From positions 1-56,096 of the forward strand of contig NZ_LQIU01000029.1 in NCBI RefSeq assembly GCF_001499995.1: 56,096 nt of DNA, given 5' to 3'. The stretch is from Mycobacterium sp. IS-1496. Lineage in GTDB: Bacteria; Actinomycetota; Actinomycetes; Mycobacteriales; Mycobacteriaceae. Shown in pieces: positions 14,125 through 24,099 of the stretch. The position numbers and the translations under genes were made by a program. Every line of letters starts with the position of its first letter. Within the stretch, counting starts at the first letter, position 1. The notes beneath the pieces were generated by a model. That model did not search any database and had not been told where the DNA came from. It was given only the letters and a program-made list of their open reading frames with translations.

Positions 14125-15105
14125 GTGGGCACCGAGTGGACCGACAACCGCAAGAACCTGATGCTCTTCTCGGGCCGCGCGCACCCCGAACTGGCTGAAC
14201 AGGTCGCCAAGGAACTCGACACCCCGGTGACCGCCCAGACCGCGCGCGACTTCGCCAACGGCGAGATCTTCGTCCGCTTCGACGAATCCGTGCGCGGCTG
14301 CGATGCGTTCGTCCTGCAGTCCCATCCGGCACCGCTGAACCAGCACCTGATGGAACAGCTCATCATGATCGACGCGCTCAAGCGCGGCAGCGCCAAGCGG
14401 ATCACCGCGATCCTGCCGTTCTACCCGTACGCGCGGCAGGACAAGAAGCACCGGGGCCGTGAGCCGATCTCGGCCCGACTGGTCGCCGACCTGCTCAAGA
14501 CCGCGGGCGCCAACCGGATCCTCACCGTCGACCTGCACACCGACCAGATCCAGGGCTTCTTCGACGGTCCGGTCGACCACATGCGGGCGCAGAAACTGCT
14601 GACCGGCTACATCGCCGAGCACTATCCCAGCGAGAACATGGTCGTGGTCTCTCCCGACTCCGGTCGCGTCCGGGTGGCCGAGAAGTGGGCCGACTCGCTG
14701 GGCGGCACACCGCTGGCCTTCATCCACAAGACCCGCGACCCGCTGGTGCCGAACCAGGTGGTGTCCAACCGCGTGGTCGGCGACGTGCGGGGCAAGACCT
14801 GCGTGCTCACCGACGACATGATCGACACCGGCGGCACCATCGCCGGAGCGGTCAAACTGCTCAAGCAGAACGGTGCGGGCGACGTGATCATCGCGGCGAC
14901 CCACGGTGTGCTGTCGGATCCCGCGCGTGAGCGCCTCGCCGAATGCGGCGCCCGCGAGGTCATCGTCACCAACACCCTGCCGATCGGCGAGGACAAGCAG
15001 TTCCCGCAGCTCACCGTGCTGTCGATCGCTCCGCTGCTGGCCAACACCATCCGCGCGGTGTTCGACAACGGTTCGGTGACAAGCCTTTTCGACGGGTCGG
15101 CGTAG
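14125..15105 (+). CDS. prs: Ribose-phosphate pyrophosphokinase (PRPP synthase)
   Basis: Makes PRPP from ribose-5-phosphate and ATP, feeding nucleotides, His/Trp and, in mycobacteria, decaprenylphosphoryl-arabinose. The 326-residue product starts at GTG 14125 (MGTEWTDNRKNLMLFSG), with a GAGGG site upstream; longer in-frame readings exist but have no family support. Seen motifs are FANGEIFVRFDESVRG, the flexible-loop/ATP region YPYARQDKKHRGREPISA, metal-binding DLHTDQIQGFFDGPVDH, and the PRPP loop LTDDMIDTGGTIAGAV. The stop TAG abuts the ATG of the arsC-like gene with no gap. Confidence 0.97.
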   Translation: MGTEWTDNRKNLMLFSGRAHPELAEQVAKELDTPVTAQTARDFANGEIFVRFDESVRGCDAFVLQSHPAPLNQHLMEQLIMIDALKRGSAKRITAILPFYPYARQDKKHRGREPISARLVADLLKTAGANRILTVDLHTDQIQGFFDGPVDHMRAQKLLTGYIAEHYPSENMVVVSPDSGRVRVAEKWADSLGGTPLAFIHKTRDPLVPNQVVSNRVVGDVRGKTCVLTDDMIDTGGTIAGAVKLLKQNGAGDVIIAATHGVLSDPARERLAECGAREVIVTNTLPIGEDKQFPQLTVLSIAPLLANTIRAVFDNGSVTSLFDGSA

Positions 15106-15453
15106 ATGGCTGCCCGGGCCACCATCTACCACAACCCCAAGTGCTCGACGTCGCGTAAGACTCTGGACCTGTTGCGCGAGAACGGGATCGAGCCCGAGGT
15201 GGTGCAGTACCTCAAGACGCCGCCGTCGCGCGAGCAGATCGCCGCGATGATCGAGGCCGCAGGCATCGATGTGCGCACCGCGGTCCGCAGACGCGAATCG
15301 CTCTATGCCGAACTGAATCTGGCCGACGCGACCGACGACGAGCTGCTCGACGCGCTCGCCGAGCATCCGATCCTCATCGAGCGGCCGTTCGTCGTGACCG
15401 ACAGGGGCACCCGGTTGGCCCGGCCGATCGACGCGGTGCGCGAGATCCTGTGA
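15106..15453 (+). CDS. arsC: ArsC-family (glutaredoxin-type) arsenate reductase-like protein
   Basis: The 115-residue thioredoxin-fold protein has the H-X3-C-X3-R active-site signature (YHNPKCSTSRK, catalytic Cys about residue 13), then the beta/alpha pattern of ArsC, and the cis-proline segment ERPFVVTDRGTRLARP near the C-terminus. In enterobacteria this class reduces arsenate with glutathione and glutaredoxin; mycobacteria lack glutathione, so the electron donor (mycothiol/mycoredoxin is an inference) and even the substrate are open. The ATG follows the prs stop directly and the stop overlaps the lpqT-like start (GTGA), so it sits in a tight prs-arsC-lpqT operon. No ars regulator or efflux gene is nearby. 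Confidence 0.88.
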   Translation: MAARATIYHNPKCSTSRKTLDLLRENGIEPEVVQYLKTPPSREQIAAMIEAAGIDVRTAVRRRESLYAELNLADATDDELLDALAEHPILIERPFVVTDRGTRLARPIDAVREIL

Positions 15454-16109
15454 CGGGTCGCCGCGTCGCGGCGGCCGCAGCCGCGCTGCTGGTCCTCGCC
15501 ACCACTGCGTGCGGCGCGGAAACCCCTGACTATCAAGCGCTCTGGAGCACGTCGAGCAGCGCTCCCCCGCCGTCGGAGACACCCACCGAGGCACCGGTGC
15601 CGATCGCGGAGTATCTGGAGGGAGTCGGCGTCACCGGCCGCACGGTCGCCCCCGAGAAGCTGCCCGACCTGACCGTCAGCATCCCGACGCCGCCCGGCTG
15701 GCAGCCGTACCCCGGCACCCAGTTCGAACCGGGTACCCGCGTCATCGCCAAGGGCGACACGTATCCGATCGCGATGCTGCTGGTGTTCGAGTTGACCGGT
15801 CGGTTCGACGCCGCCGAGGCGATCAAACACGGCGACGACGACGCCCGGCTGTCGGAGAACTTCAAGGAACTCAACGCCTCGCAGGACCCGTGGCGCGGCC
15901 TGCCGTCGGCGATGGTCGAGGGCACCTACGACCTCAACGGCCAACGGATGCAGACCTACAACCGGATCGTCATCGCGACCGGGGCGCCGCCGGCCAACCA
16001 GCGCTACCTCGTCCAGCTGACGGTGACCAGCTTCGCCGACGAGGCCGAGAAGCACGGCAAGGACATCGAGACGATCCTCGCCGGCTTCACGGTCGCCCCC
16101 AAGACGTGA
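15450..16109 (+). CDS. lpqT: LpqT-like lipoprotein (LpqN/LpqT family)
   Basis: Putative exported lipoprotein of 219 residues. The N-terminus (TGRRVAAAAAALLVLATTAC) is a signal peptide with a non-canonical lipobox (TTAC rather than L-A/S-G/A-C). The mature part has the family pattern of a PTPPGWQPYPGTQFEPGTRV segment followed by a mixed alpha/beta domain (MLLVFELTGRFDAAEAI, YLVQLTVTSF), the fold used by the LpqN/LpqT group (related to Mog1/PsbP). It corresponds by position to Rv1016c. The GTG start overlaps the arsC stop by 4 nt. Function unknown; LpqN itself has been linked to cell-envelope biogenesis. A second family member lies at 46182. Confidence 0.85.
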   Translation: MTGRRVAAAAAALLVLATTACGAETPDYQALWSTSSSAPPPSETPTEAPVPIAEYLEGVGVTGRTVAPEKLPDLTVSIPTPPGWQPYPGTQFEPGTRVIAKGDTYPIAMLLVFELTGRFDAAEAIKHGDDDARLSENFKELNASQDPWRGLPSAMVEGTYDLNGQRMQTYNRIVIATGAPPANQRYLVQLTVTSFADEAEKHGKDIETILAGFTVAPKT

Positions 16110-16133
16110 CCCGGACCGGCGGCGCCCCGGCAT

Positions 16134-16139
16134 TACAGT
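16134..16139 (+). promoter_or_regulatory. Candidate -10 of the SDR gene (leaderless)
   Basis: TACAGT ends 7 nt before ATG 16147. No Shine-Dalgarno sequence lies between, so transcription is expected to start at or next to the start codon. Confidence 0.55.
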
Positions 16140-16146
16140 GGCTGCC

Positions 16147-17016
16147 ATGAGTGACTGGACCGCTGCCGACCTTCCTTCCTTCGCCGGCCGCTCGGTGATC
16201 GTCACCGGCGCCAACAGCGGTCTGGGCCTGGTCACCGCCCGCGAGCTGGCCCGCGTCGGCGCCGACGTCGTACTCGCGGTGCGCAACACCGCCAAGGGCG
16301 ACGAGGCCGCGGCCACGATGACCGGCAACGTCGCCGTCCGCAAGCTCGATCTGCAGGACCTCGCGTCGGTCCGCGAGTTCGCCGTGGGCACCGACAAGGT
16401 GGACGTGCTGGTGAACAACGCCGGGATCATGGCAGTGCCTTACGCGCGGACCGTCGACGGGTTCGAGAGCCAGATCGGCACCAACCATCTCGGGCACTTC
16501 GCGCTGACCAACCTGCTGCTGCCCAAGATCACCGACCGCGTGGTGACGGTGTCGTCGTTCATGCACGTCTTCGGCCGCATCAACCTCGGCGATCTCAACT
16601 GGAAGGCGCGGCCGTACTCGGCGTGGCTGGCCTACGGGCAGTCGAAGCTGGCCAACCTGTTGTTCACCAGTGAACTGCAGAACCGGCTGCGGCGCGCCGG
16701 GTCGCCGGTGCGGGCGCTGGCCGCCCACCCGGGGTACTCGCACACCAACCTGCAGGGGCAGTCCGGCCGCAAGCTCGGTGACACGGTGATGGCGGTCGGC
16801 GGAAGGTACTTTGCGACCGACGCCGACTTCGGCGCCCGTCAGACCCTGTACGCGGTGGCCCAGGACCTGCCCGGGGACACCTTCGTCGGCCCGAGGTTCG
16901 CGATGCGCGGTCCGACCGGGCCGGTGTGGCGCACCCCGCTGGCCCGGGACATGAAGACGGCCGCCGCGCTGTGGACGCTGTCCGAGCAGCTCACCGGCAC
17001 CACGTTCCCGCTCTGA
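16147..17016 (+). CDS. Short-chain dehydrogenase/reductase
   Basis: NAD(P)-dependent oxidoreductase of the classical-to-intermediate SDR type, 289 residues. Cofactor binding is shown by TGANSGLG (about residues 19-26) and NNAGIM (about 86-91); the catalytic Ser is in VVTVSSF and the YxxxK pair in [13 protein letters not shown]. The long C-terminal part resembles the retinol-dehydrogenase/WW-domain-oxidoreductase-like group common in mycobacteria. The substrate cannot be told. The ATG at 16147 is favoured over an in-frame GTG at 16138 because the TACAGT promoter element ends at 16139. It is probably its own transcription unit between the lpqT-like gene and rplY. Confidence 0.93.
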   Translation: MSDWTAADLPSFAGRSVIVTGANSGLGLVTARELARVGADVVLAVRNTAKGDEAAATMTGNVAVRKLDLQDLASVREFAVGTDKVDVLVNNAGIMAVPYARTVDGFESQIGTNHLGHFALTNLLLPKITDRVVTVSSFMHVFGRINLGDLNWKARPYSAWLAYGQSKLANLLFTSELQNRLRRAGSPVRALAAHPGYSHTNLQGQSGRKLGDTVMAVGGRYFATDADFGARQTLYAVAQDLPGDTFVGPRFAMRGPTGPVWRTPLARDMKTAAALWTLSEQLTGTTFPL

Positions 17017-17161
17017 ATTTCCGCCGAACCACCCGTGTGCGGTAACCTCGACGCCGCATCACGGCGAGGGTGGCCCGGCCACCGTTATCGACGGGAACAC
17101 ACTGTTCACGCTGTTGTCCTCCCCCTGCCGTGTCCACCACCGGCACACAGGAGCACACATC

Positions 17162-17842
17162 ATGGCCAAGAATGCGGCCTCCACCCCGAACAAGCTGACC
17201 GCCGCGGTCCGCACCGAGACCGGTAAGGGCGCCTCCCGCCGCGCCCGCCGCGAGGGCAAGGTGCCCGCGGTCCTCTACGGCCACGGCACCGATCCGCAGC
17301 ACCTCGAGGTCAACGCCCGCGACTTCGCCGCGGTGCTGCGCCACTCCGGCACCAACGCCGTGCTGACCCTCGACATCGACGGCACCGAGCAGCTCGCGCT
17401 GACCAAGTCGCTGGAGATCCACCCGATCCGCCGCAACATCCAGCACGCCGACCTGCTGGTCGTGCGCCGCGGCGAGAAGGTCACCGTCGAGGTCACCGTC
17501 GTCGTCGAGGGTGAGGCCACCCCGGGCGCGCTGGTCACCCAGGAGGCCAACGCCATCGAGGTCGAGGCCGAGGCGCTGTCGATCCCCGAGCAGCTGACCG
17601 TGTCGGTCGAGGGCGCCGAGGAGGGCACCCAGATCACCGCGGGCCAGGTGGAGCTGCCCTCGGGCGTCACCCTGATCTCCGATCCGGAGACGCTGGTCGT
17701 CAACATCGTCAGCGCGCCGAGCGCCGAGGAGCTGGAGGCCGAGGGCGGCGGCGCGTCGCTCGAGGAGCAGTCCGCGGAGGTCGCCGAGGCCGAGGCCGCG
17801 GAGGCCGAGGCTGCCGAATCCGCCGAGGAATCGGCCGAGTAA
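17162..17842 (+). CDS. rplY: Ribosomal protein L25 (Ctc-type)
   Basis: 50S subunit protein that binds 5S rRNA; Ctc-type members carry an additional C-terminal domain. The 226 residues begin with the L25 5S-binding domain ([20 protein letters not shown], then VPAVLYGHG, to about residue 95), continue with the TL5 C-terminal domain ([20 protein letters not shown]), and end in an acidic Ala/Glu tail typical for actinobacteria. The start is ATG 17162 with an AGGAG site about 8 nt upstream. It corresponds to Rv1015c. Six bp after its stop begins pth, so rplY-pth-DUF488 form one operon. Confidence 0.97.
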   Translation: MAKNAASTPNKLTAAVRTETGKGASRRARREGKVPAVLYGHGTDPQHLEVNARDFAAVLRHSGTNAVLTLDIDGTEQLALTKSLEIHPIRRNIQHADLLVVRRGEKVTVEVTVVVEGEATPGALVTQEANAIEVEAEALSIPEQLTVSVEGAEEGTQITAGQVELPSGVTLISDPETLVVNIVSAPSAEELEAEGGGASLEEQSAEVAEAEAAEAEAAESAEESAE

Positions 17843-17848
17843 TTCGAC

Positions 17849-18427
17849 ATGGCCGACCCGTTGCTGGTGGTGGGCCTGGGCAACCCCGGGCCCAACTACG
17901 CCAAGACCCGCCACAACGTCGGCTTCGTCGTCGCGGATCTGCTGGCCGGGCGGATCGGATCGGGATTCAAGGTGCACCGGAAATCGGGCGCCGACATCGC
18001 GACCGGCCGCCTGGCGGGCAGGGCCGTCGTGCTGGCCAAGCCACGCACGTACATGAACGAGTCGGGCCGCAACGTCGGCCCGCTCGCGAAGTTCTATTCG
18101 GTGGCCCCCGCCGACGTCATCGTCATCCACGACGAACTCGACATCGACTTCGGCCGCATCCGGCTGAAGTTCGGCGGCGGCGTCGCGGGCCACAACGGCC
18201 TGAAGTCGGTGGCGGCGGCGTTGGGCACCAAGGATTTCCAGCGTGTCCGGGTGGGCGTCGGCCGTCCGCCCGGCCGCAAGGACCCGGCGACGTACGTGCT
18301 CGAACCGTTCACCGCGCCCGAACGGGCCGAGGTGCCGACGATCTGCGAACAGGCCGCCGACGCCACCGAACTGCTGATCGCCCAGGGGCTGGAGCCCGCC
18401 CAGAATCTCGTGCACGCCTGGGCATGA
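17849..18427 (+). CDS. pth: Peptidyl-tRNA hydrolase
   Basis: Recycles peptidyl-tRNAs released from stalled ribosomes by cleaving the ester bond. The 192-residue protein has the full Pth set: [21 protein letters not shown] with catalytic His, the Asn in [22 protein letters not shown] with catalytic Asp, and [12 protein letters not shown]. The length matches Rv1014c (191 remembered). It lies 6 bp after rplY and its stop overlaps the next gene by 4 nt (ATGA), so coupled translation with the DUF488 gene is expected. Confidence 0.98.
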   Translation: MADPLLVVGLGNPGPNYAKTRHNVGFVVADLLAGRIGSGFKVHRKSGADIATGRLAGRAVVLAKPRTYMNESGRNVGPLAKFYSVAPADVIVIHDELDIDFGRIRLKFGGGVAGHNGLKSVAAALGTKDFQRVRVGVGRPPGRKDPATYVLEPFTAPERAEVPTICEQAADATELLIAQGLEPAQNLVHAWA

Positions 18428-18948
18428 CGCTGCTGACGGCCGGGCACGGGCGGCTCTCCGGCGCGGAGCTGACCGACCTGCTGCGCGGCGCCGGGGTGCA
18501 GACCCTCGTCGACATCCGCCGATTCCCCGGCAGCCGCACCCACCCCGACATGTCCCGCGACGCGATGGCGTCCTGGTTGCCGGACGCGGGGATCGCCTAC
18601 CGGTGGGAGGAACGCCTCGGCGGGCGGCGGCGCCTGGCGGCCGACGCCCCTCGCGACGATCCGTGGTGGCAGGTCGAGCAGTTCGCCGCCTACGCCGCGC
18701 ACACCAGGACCGCCGAATTCGATGCCGCACTGGGCGAGGTGCTCGACGAAAGCGGCTCCCGCACAGTGGCGGTCATGTGCAGCGAGAGCGTGTGGTGGCG
18801 TTGCCACCGGCGACTGGTGGCCGACGTCGCGGTGCTGCGCTTCGACGCCGCGGTCCGCCATCTCATGCATGACGGCAGGTTGACGCCCCATCCGGTGGCG
18901 GCCGGCGCCCGCGTGCGCGTCGACGGCTACGTCGTGTGGGACGGTTAG
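18424..18948 (+). CDS. DUF488 family protein
   Basis: The 174-residue protein of unknown function belongs to the DUF488 family, recognised by [35 protein letters not shown], the WEERLGGRR segment, and [18 protein letters not shown]. The conserved Cys, two Arg/His and the acidic D-x-R motif suggest a nucleic-acid- or nucleotide-acting enzyme, but no activity is established. It overlaps pth by 4 nt and is the last gene of the rplY operon, which hints at a role near translation; that is inference only. The 96 bp after it contain a short GGGCG/CGCCC hairpin (18982-18997) and then the convergent ABC permease. Confidence 0.85.
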   Translation: MTLLTAGHGRLSGAELTDLLRGAGVQTLVDIRRFPGSRTHPDMSRDAMASWLPDAGIAYRWEERLGGRRRLAADAPRDDPWWQVEQFAAYAAHTRTAEFDAALGEVLDESGSRTVAVMCSESVWWRCHRRLVADVAVLRFDAAVRHLMHDGRLTPHPVAAGARVRVDGYVVWDG

Positions 18949-19044
18949 ACGCTCCGGATGGCGCTGCCGACTGTGCCGTGAGGGCGGGAAAACGCCCGGA
19001 TCTTCACCCTCAGTTCACAGTGGCCGCCCTCAGGGCACCGTCGA

Positions 19045-19893
19045 TCAGCCTCCGGTGCGCTTGGCGTAGGCGCGCAGCGCGAACGGTGCGAACACCGCCG
19101 TCAGCGCCAGCGACCACAGCACCGTGGCCAGCACCGGATGGTGCAGCGGCAACTGCGCATCCGGTGCGGCCGGGCCGCCGTTGCCCCACAGTTCCCGCAT
19201 GGCCTGCGCCAGCGACGACACCGGATTCCATTCGGCGATCACCCGCAGCCAGTGCGGCATCGGCTCGGTCGGCACGAACGTGTTGGCCAGGAACGTGATG
19301 GGGAACAGCGCGGTGAACATGACGCCGTTGACCGCCTCGACCGTGCGCATCAGCGACCCGATCAGGATGCCGAACCAGATCATCCCGAAACCGAACAACA
19401 GCAGCAGCGCGAACGCCAGCACCGCCTCCCCCACACTGCCCCGGATCCGCCATCCGATCGCCAGACCGGTCAGCGCCATCACGACCACCCCCAGCGACGA
19501 GTGGATCACGCTGGCGATGCTGCGCCCGATGAGCACCGAGGACCGGGAGATCGGCAGCGACCGGAACCGGTCGATGATGCCCTTCTCGACGTCGGCGGTG
19601 ATTCCCGAGGCCACCACGAACGCGGAGAACACGATGGTCTGAGCCTGGATGCCGGGCAGCAGGAACTCCCGGTAGGACGCCCCGCCGGTGTTGGTGATCG
19701 ACGCCCCGAACACGAACGCAAACAGCAGCACGAACATGATCGGCTGCGCGGTCACGTCGCTCAGCATCTCCGGCATCCGCTTGGTGTGGATCATGTTGCG
19801 TTTGACCATGATCCACGACTGCTGCGCGAGGTTGGTGCGATGGGTGAGCGGGCGCCGCGCCTGGCCCTGCAGGCGTGGTTCGACGGCGGTCAT
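19045..19893 (-). CDS. ABC-2 type exporter permease (daunorubicin-resistance type)
   Basis: The 282-residue membrane subunit of a DrrA/DrrB-like exporter. It has the ABC2_membrane layout: a cytoplasmic N-terminus (TNLAQQSWIMVKRNMIHTKR), then about six membrane segments, with the ABC-2 signature region ITADVEKGIIDRFRSLPISR between the second and third. The family exports lipids or drugs; the substrate is not deducible. The ATG at 19893 overlaps the ATPase stop by 4 nt (ATGA), so both subunits are made together. It converges with the DUF488 gene. It is outside the remembered M. tuberculosis order, so this pair is a local insertion relative to it. Confidence 0.93.
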   Translation of the reverse strand: MTAVEPRLQGQARRPLTHRTNLAQQSWIMVKRNMIHTKRMPEMLSDVTAQPIMFVLLFAFVFGASITNTGGASYREFLLPGIQAQTIVFSAFVVASGITADVEKGIIDRFRSLPISRSSVLIGRSIASVIHSSLGVVVMALTGLAIGWRIRGSVGEAVLAFALLLLFGFGMIWFGILIGSLMRTVEAVNGVMFTALFPITFLANTFVPTEPMPHWLRVIAEWNPVSSLAQAMRELWGNGGPAAPDAQLPLHHPVLATVLWSLALTAVFAPFALRAYAKRTGG

Positions 19894-20843
19894 GCGCTGG
19901 CCTCCTCTTCTTCGGTGCGGTGGCCGGTGAGCGACAGGAACACGTCGTCGAGGCTGGGCCGCGACAGCCCGATGTCGTCGACCTCGATATCGCTGTCGCG
20001 TAGCCAGCCGGCGACGCGGACCATGTCGGCCAGCCCGTCTGCGGCCGCGGTCAGCCGGCGGGCGCCCCGGTCGACGAACACCTCGGCGCCGGTCTTCGCC
20101 AGCAGCGCCTGGGCGGCCGGGAGATCGTCACCGTCGGCCACCGTCACCACCAGGCTGGCGTTACCGGCCTGCCGTTTGAGCTCCAGCGGCGAACCCTTCG
20201 CGATGATGCGGCCCTTGTCGATCACCACGATGTCGTCGGCCAACTGGTCTGCCTCCTCGAGGTACTGGGTGGTCAGCAGCAGCGTCGTGCCGCCCTCGAC
20301 GAGACCGCGCAGCACCTCCCAGAGCTCGCTGCGGCTGCGCGGATCCAGCCCGGTAGTCGGTTCGTCGAGGAACAGCACCGGCGGCGCGGCGAGCAGGCTG
20401 ACCGCGAGGTCGAGCCGGCGGCGCATCCCCCCGGAGTAGGACTTCACCACGCGGTCGGCGGCGTGGTCGATCGAGAACCGCTCGAGCAGTTCGTCACCCA
20501 CCCGGGCCAGTTCCTTGCGCCGGATGCCGTAGAGCCCCCCGATCATCCGGATGTTCTCCCGGCCGGTGAGCAGTTCGTCGACGGTGGCGACCTGACCGGT
20601 CAGCCCCATGTGGCGGCGCACCTCGTCGGGGTCGCGCACGACGTCGAACCCGGCGACCCGGGCCGTCCCGCCGGTGGGCCGGGTGAGCGTCGTCATCATC
20701 CGCACGGTGGTGGTCTTGCCCGCCCCGTTGGGACCGAGCAACCCAAGGACAGTGCCCGCGGGCACCGAGAAGCTGACGTGGTCGACGGCCGTGTGGTCGC
20801 CGAATCGCTTCACCAGGTCGATCGCTTCGATGGCCGGTGTCAT
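19890..20843 (-). CDS. ABC exporter ATP-binding protein (DrrA type)
   Basis: The 317-residue ATPase of the exporter. It shows Walker A GLLGPNGAGKTTTV (about residues 37-50), the Q-loop region MGLTGQVATVDELLTGREN, the ABC signature YSGGMRRRLDLA, Walker B VLFLDEPTTGLD and the switch His in LLLTTQYLEEAD. The C-terminal extension (LVVTVADGDDLPAAQALLAK) is the DrrA-type extra domain. The ATG at 20843 has a TACCGT -10 six nucleotides upstream and no Shine-Dalgarno sequence; an in-frame ATG at 20954 would add 37 residues with no family likeness. It is co-transcribed with the permease. Confidence 0.95.
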   Translation of the reverse strand: MTPAIEAIDLVKRFGDHTAVDHVSFSVPAGTVLGLLGPNGAGKTTTVRMMTTLTRPTGGTARVAGFDVVRDPDEVRRHMGLTGQVATVDELLTGRENIRMIGGLYGIRRKELARVGDELLERFSIDHAADRVVKSYSGGMRRRLDLAVSLLAAPPVLFLDEPTTGLDPRSRSELWEVLRGLVEGGTTLLLTTQYLEEADQLADDIVVIDKGRIIAKGSPLELKRQAGNASLVVTVADGDDLPAAQALLAKTGAEVFVDRGARRLTAAADGLADMVRVAGWLRDSDIEVDDIGLSRPSLDDVFLSLTGHRTEEEEASA

Positions 20844-20849
20844 GCCACG

Positions 20850-20855
20850 ACGGTA
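20850..20855 (-). promoter_or_regulatory. Candidate -10 of the ABC exporter operon (leaderless)
   Basis: The minus strand reads TACCGT, ending 6 nt before the ATG at 20843. Confidence 0.45.
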
Positions 20856-20999
20856 GCCGCGACCCCCGACACGGGGCCAATGACTTTCGGACGGCGAGCC
20901 GGTAAGACGCACCCCGGCCGACGACTCCCCCACACGCTGCCGGACAGGATGCATGATGGGTACACGGAGGAGCAGGCCGTCGTCTCAGGAGCACCCGAC

Positions 21000-22472
21000 G
21001 TGGACGCGCAGTGGTTCGTAGCACCCGAGTACTGGCTGGCCAGAGAGGTCCTACAGCGCGGTGTCGCGGCGATCTATCTGATCGCCTTCGTCGCTGCGGC
21101 GCGACAGTTCCGAGCGCTGATGGGCGAACACGGCATGCTTCCGATTCCCGCATTCGTGGCGCGCGTGTCGTTCCGGGCCGCGCCGAGCATCTTCCACATC
21201 CGCTACTCCGACCGTCTGTTCGCCGTTGTCTGCTGGTTCGGCGCGGCAGTGTCCGCGGCGATCGTCGCCGGCGTCGCCGATGTGGTTCCCCTGGCTGCGG
21301 CGACGGTCATGTGGCTGGTGATCTGGGTGCTCTACCTGTCCATCGTCAACGTCGGTCAGCGCTGGTATGGATTCGGCTGGGAGTCAGTGCTTTTGGAGGC
21401 GGGGCTGGTGGCGCTCCTGCTCGGCAACGACGAGACGGCGCCACCGCTGCTGGCGATCCTGCTCGCCCGATGGCTGGTGTTCCGGGTGGAGTTCGGCGCG
21501 GGCCTGATCAAACTTCGCGGCGACCGGTGCTGGCGCGACCTGACCTGTCTGGACTATCACCACGAGACCCAGCCGATGCCCGGTCCGCTGAGCTGGTTCT
21601 TCCACCATCTGCCGAAACCTCTGCACCGTGTCGAGGTCGCGGGTAACCACTTCGCCCAACTCGTCGTCCCCTTCGCGCTCTTCGCTCCGCAACCGGTGGC
21701 GAGCATCGCCGCGGCGGTCGTCATCATCACCCAGCTGTGGCTGGTGCTCTCCGGTAATTTCGCATGGCTCAACTGGATCACGATCGTCCTGGCCGTCAGT
21801 GCGCTCGATCAGGCCGCGTTCGCGTCGGTGCTGCCGGTGGCGGCTCCGCCCGCCCAGCCGGAGACACCGGTGTGGTTCGCGGCGCTGGTGACCGCGGCCG
21901 CCGCCGCGGCTGTGGTGATGAGCTACTGGCCGGTGCGCAACATGGTGTCGACCCGGCAGCGTATGAATGCGGCGTTCAACCCGTTTCACGTGATGAACAC
22001 CTATGGCGCGTTCGGCAGCATCAGCCGCGTGCGGTACGAGGTGGTGATCGAGGGTACCGACGACCAGGAGATCACCGGCCACACGACGTGGAAGGAGTAC
22101 GGGTTCAAGGGCAAGCCGGGCGATCCGCACCGGCGTCCGCGCCAGTGGGCGCCCTACCACCTGCGTCTGGACTGGCTGATGTGGTTCGTCGCGCTGAGCC
22201 CCGCCTACGCGCGGGACTGGTTCGGCGAGTTCATCGTTCGGCTGTTACAGAACGACAAGGCGACACTGCGTCTGCTTCGGCACAACCCGTTCCCCGATTC
22301 GCCGCCGCGTTATGTGCGGGCCCGGCTCTACGAGTACCGGTTCAGCACGTGGCACGAATTGATGCACGAGCGGATCTGGTGGCACCGCACCCTCGTCGAC
22401 CAGTACCTGCCGCCCGTCACCCTGGACAGGGCCCTGCGCCGCCACACTGGTGGCCGTCGCGGGACTACATGA
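21000..22472 (+). CDS. Lipase-maturation-factor-family membrane protein
   Basis: Integral membrane protein of 490 residues with many hydrophobic segments and the LMF1-family hallmarks: [81 protein letters not shown], and the C-terminal soluble domain ([34 protein letters not shown]). In animals LMF1 helps lipases fold in the ER; the bacterial role is unknown. The start is GTG 21000, chosen for the AGGAG 9 nt upstream (20986-20990); an in-frame ATG at 20949 is an alternative. It overlaps the next, convergent gene by 8 bp. Confidence 0.85.
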   Translation: MDAQWFVAPEYWLAREVLQRGVAAIYLIAFVAAARQFRALMGEHGMLPIPAFVARVSFRAAPSIFHIRYSDRLFAVVCWFGAAVSAAIVAGVADVVPLAAATVMWLVIWVLYLSIVNVGQRWYGFGWESVLLEAGLVALLLGNDETAPPLLAILLARWLVFRVEFGAGLIKLRGDRCWRDLTCLDYHHETQPMPGPLSWFFHHLPKPLHRVEVAGNHFAQLVVPFALFAPQPVASIAAAVVIITQLWLVLSGNFAWLNWITIVLAVSALDQAAFASVLPVAAPPAQPETPVWFAALVTAAAAAAVVMSYWPVRNMVSTRQRMNAAFNPFHVMNTYGAFGSISRVRYEVVIEGTDDQEITGHTTWKEYGFKGKPGDPHRRPRQWAPYHLRLDWLMWFVALSPAYARDWFGEFIVRLLQNDKATLRLLRHNPFPDSPPRYVRARLYEYRFSTWHELMHERIWWHRTLVDQYLPPVTLDRALRRHTGGRRGTT

Positions 22473-24099
22473 CCAGGGAGACCGAGTTGGCGCGACGCAG
22501 CTTGCCCGACGAGGTCTTCGGGATGCTGCCCGGTCCGAGCACCACGACATTGCGCGGACGCATCTCGACCTCGGCCACCACCTCGTGGGCCACCTGGTGC
22601 TCGATGCGGCGCACCTCGGCGGGATCCTGCCAGGCGTTCGACTCCACCGCGACGGCGAACGTCTCCCGCGAGTGTCCGGCGTCGAGTCGCACGGCGACGG
22701 CACAGCCCGGCCGGACACCCTCGACGCGGCCCGCCGCGCGTTCGATGTCGGTCGGGTAGATGTTGCGCCCGGCCATGATGATCACGTCCTTGACGCGACC
22801 GCAGACCACGACGTGGCCGTCCTCGGTGATGTAGCCGAGGTCGCCGGTGTCGTACCAGCCGTGGTCGTCCTGGGCCGGGATGAACCCACCCATGGTCATG
22901 TACCCGGGCGTGACGCATTCGCCGCGCAGTTCGATGACGCCCACTCCGCGGGGCGGCATGACGTTGCCGTTCTCGTCGATGACGCGCGCTTCGAGATCGG
23001 TGAGCAGCGGGCCCAGATCGGCCAGCCGCTTGGTGTTGCCCTTGGTGGCGGGCACGGCGCGGCGCAGCGCGGCCAGCAGGTCGGCGTCGACCTCGTCGAC
23101 CACCAGACCGGCGCCGCACGGCGAGAACGACACGGCGAGCGTGGTCTCGGCCATGCCGTAGGCGGGCAGGATGGCCTCGGGCTTGAGGCCGAACGGCCTA
23201 CCGGCGTCGATCAGGTCCTCGACGTCGGCCGGCTCGACCGGCTCGGCGCCCGAGAGCGCGAATCGCAGCGTGGACAGGTCGAAGTCGCCCGGTTTGGCCT
23301 GGCGGCGCAACCGCTTGGCCAGCAGCGCATAGGCGAAGTTCGGCGCCGCCGTCATCGTGCCCTTGTACTTGTCGATGAGCTTGGCCCACAGCAGCGTGTC
23401 GCGCAGGAAGTCCATCGGCGTGACCTTGACGAGTTCGGCGCCGAAGTACATCGGGATCGTGAGGAAGCCGACCATGCCCATGTCGTGGAAACACGGCAGC
23501 CAGCTGACCATGACGTCGTTCTCGACGTCGTATTCGGCGCCGATGAACATCGCCTCGGCGTTGGAGTGGATGTTGCGGTGCGTGACCTGAACGGCCTTCG
23601 GGGATCCCGTGGATCCCGACGTCAGCTGCATCAGGGCCAGATCGTCCTCGCCCACCTCGATGGGGTCGATCGGCTCGGCCGCCAGCAGGTCACTGACGGT
23701 GAGGACCTTGATCCCCTTCTCCTCGAGCACCGGAATGGCGACCACGAACGGCTCGGAGACGATCACCGCCTTCGCCTCGATCATGCCGATGACGTTCATC
23801 GTGTCTTCGGCCCACATCGCGAGGTCGGTGCGCGGGGTGGGCTGGTGCAGCATCGTCAGGCTCGCACCGCGCATCCACAGGCCCTGGGCGGTCGGGGCGA
23901 TCTCGACGGGGAAGCCGGCCAGCACACCCACGGCGTCCCCGAGGCCGACACCGGCCGCGGCCAGGCCACCGGCGACGCGGCGGGCCCGCTCGTGCACCTC
24001 GCCCCAGGTGTGGCGGATGGGGTCGTGCGGCTCGCCGGTCACCATGCCGGTGCTCACGGTTCGCGCGTTGCGGTACATCTTCTCGGTGAACCTGCTCAC
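22465..24099 (-). CDS. Fatty-acyl-AMP/CoA ligase, Pks16-like (FadD/FAAL family)
   Basis: AMP-forming acyl-activating enzyme of 544 residues, the length remembered for Rv1013 (misnamed pks16). It shows the adenylation motifs [18 protein letters not shown] (A3), [14 protein letters not shown] (A5), [11 protein letters not shown] (A7), [16 protein letters not shown] (A8) and [10 protein letters not shown] with the catalytic Lys (A10). It resembles the FAAL/FadD group that loads fatty acids for lipid or polyketide synthesis, although no PKS gene is near. The GTG start at 24099 is decided by an excellent AGGAGGAT at 24103-24110; longer readings upstream are not supported. The 3' end overlaps the LMF-like gene. 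Confidence 0.93.
   Translation of the reverse strand: MSRFTEKMYRNARTVSTGMVTGEPHDPIRHTWGEVHERARRVAGGLAAAGVGLGDAVGVLAGFPVEIAPTAQGLWMRGASLTMLHQPTPRTDLAMWAEDTMNVIGMIEAKAVIVSEPFVVAIPVLEEKGIKVLTVSDLLAAEPIDPIEVGEDDLALMQLTSGSTGSPKAVQVTHRNIHSNAEAMFIGAEYDVENDVMVSWLPCFHDMGMVGFLTIPMYFGAELVKVTPMDFLRDTLLWAKLIDKYKGTMTAAPNFAYALLAKRLRRQAKPGDFDLSTLRFALSGAEPVEPADVEDLIDAGRPFGLKPEAILPAYGMAETTLAVSFSPCGAGLVVDEVDADLLAALRRAVPATKGNTKRLADLGPLLTDLEARVIDENGNVMPPRGVGVIELRGECVTPGYMTMGGFIPAQDDHGWYDTGDLGYITEDGHVVVCGRVKDVIIMAGRNIYPTDIERAAGRVEGVRPGCAVAVRLDAGHSRETFAVAVESNAWQDPAEVRRIEHQVAHEVVAEVEMRPRNVVVLGPGSIPKTSSGKLRRANSVSLVM

Noticed and set aside
18982..18997. GGGCG-GGAAAA-CGCCC hairpin as terminator after the DUF488 gene
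   Set aside because: The stem is only 5 bp and no T-run follows; noted but too weak to call.
20463..20999. N-terminal extension of the lipase-maturation-like gene by the long open frame
   Set aside because: It runs antisense through the ABC ATPase; a good AGGAG with GTG at 21000 gives the family start.
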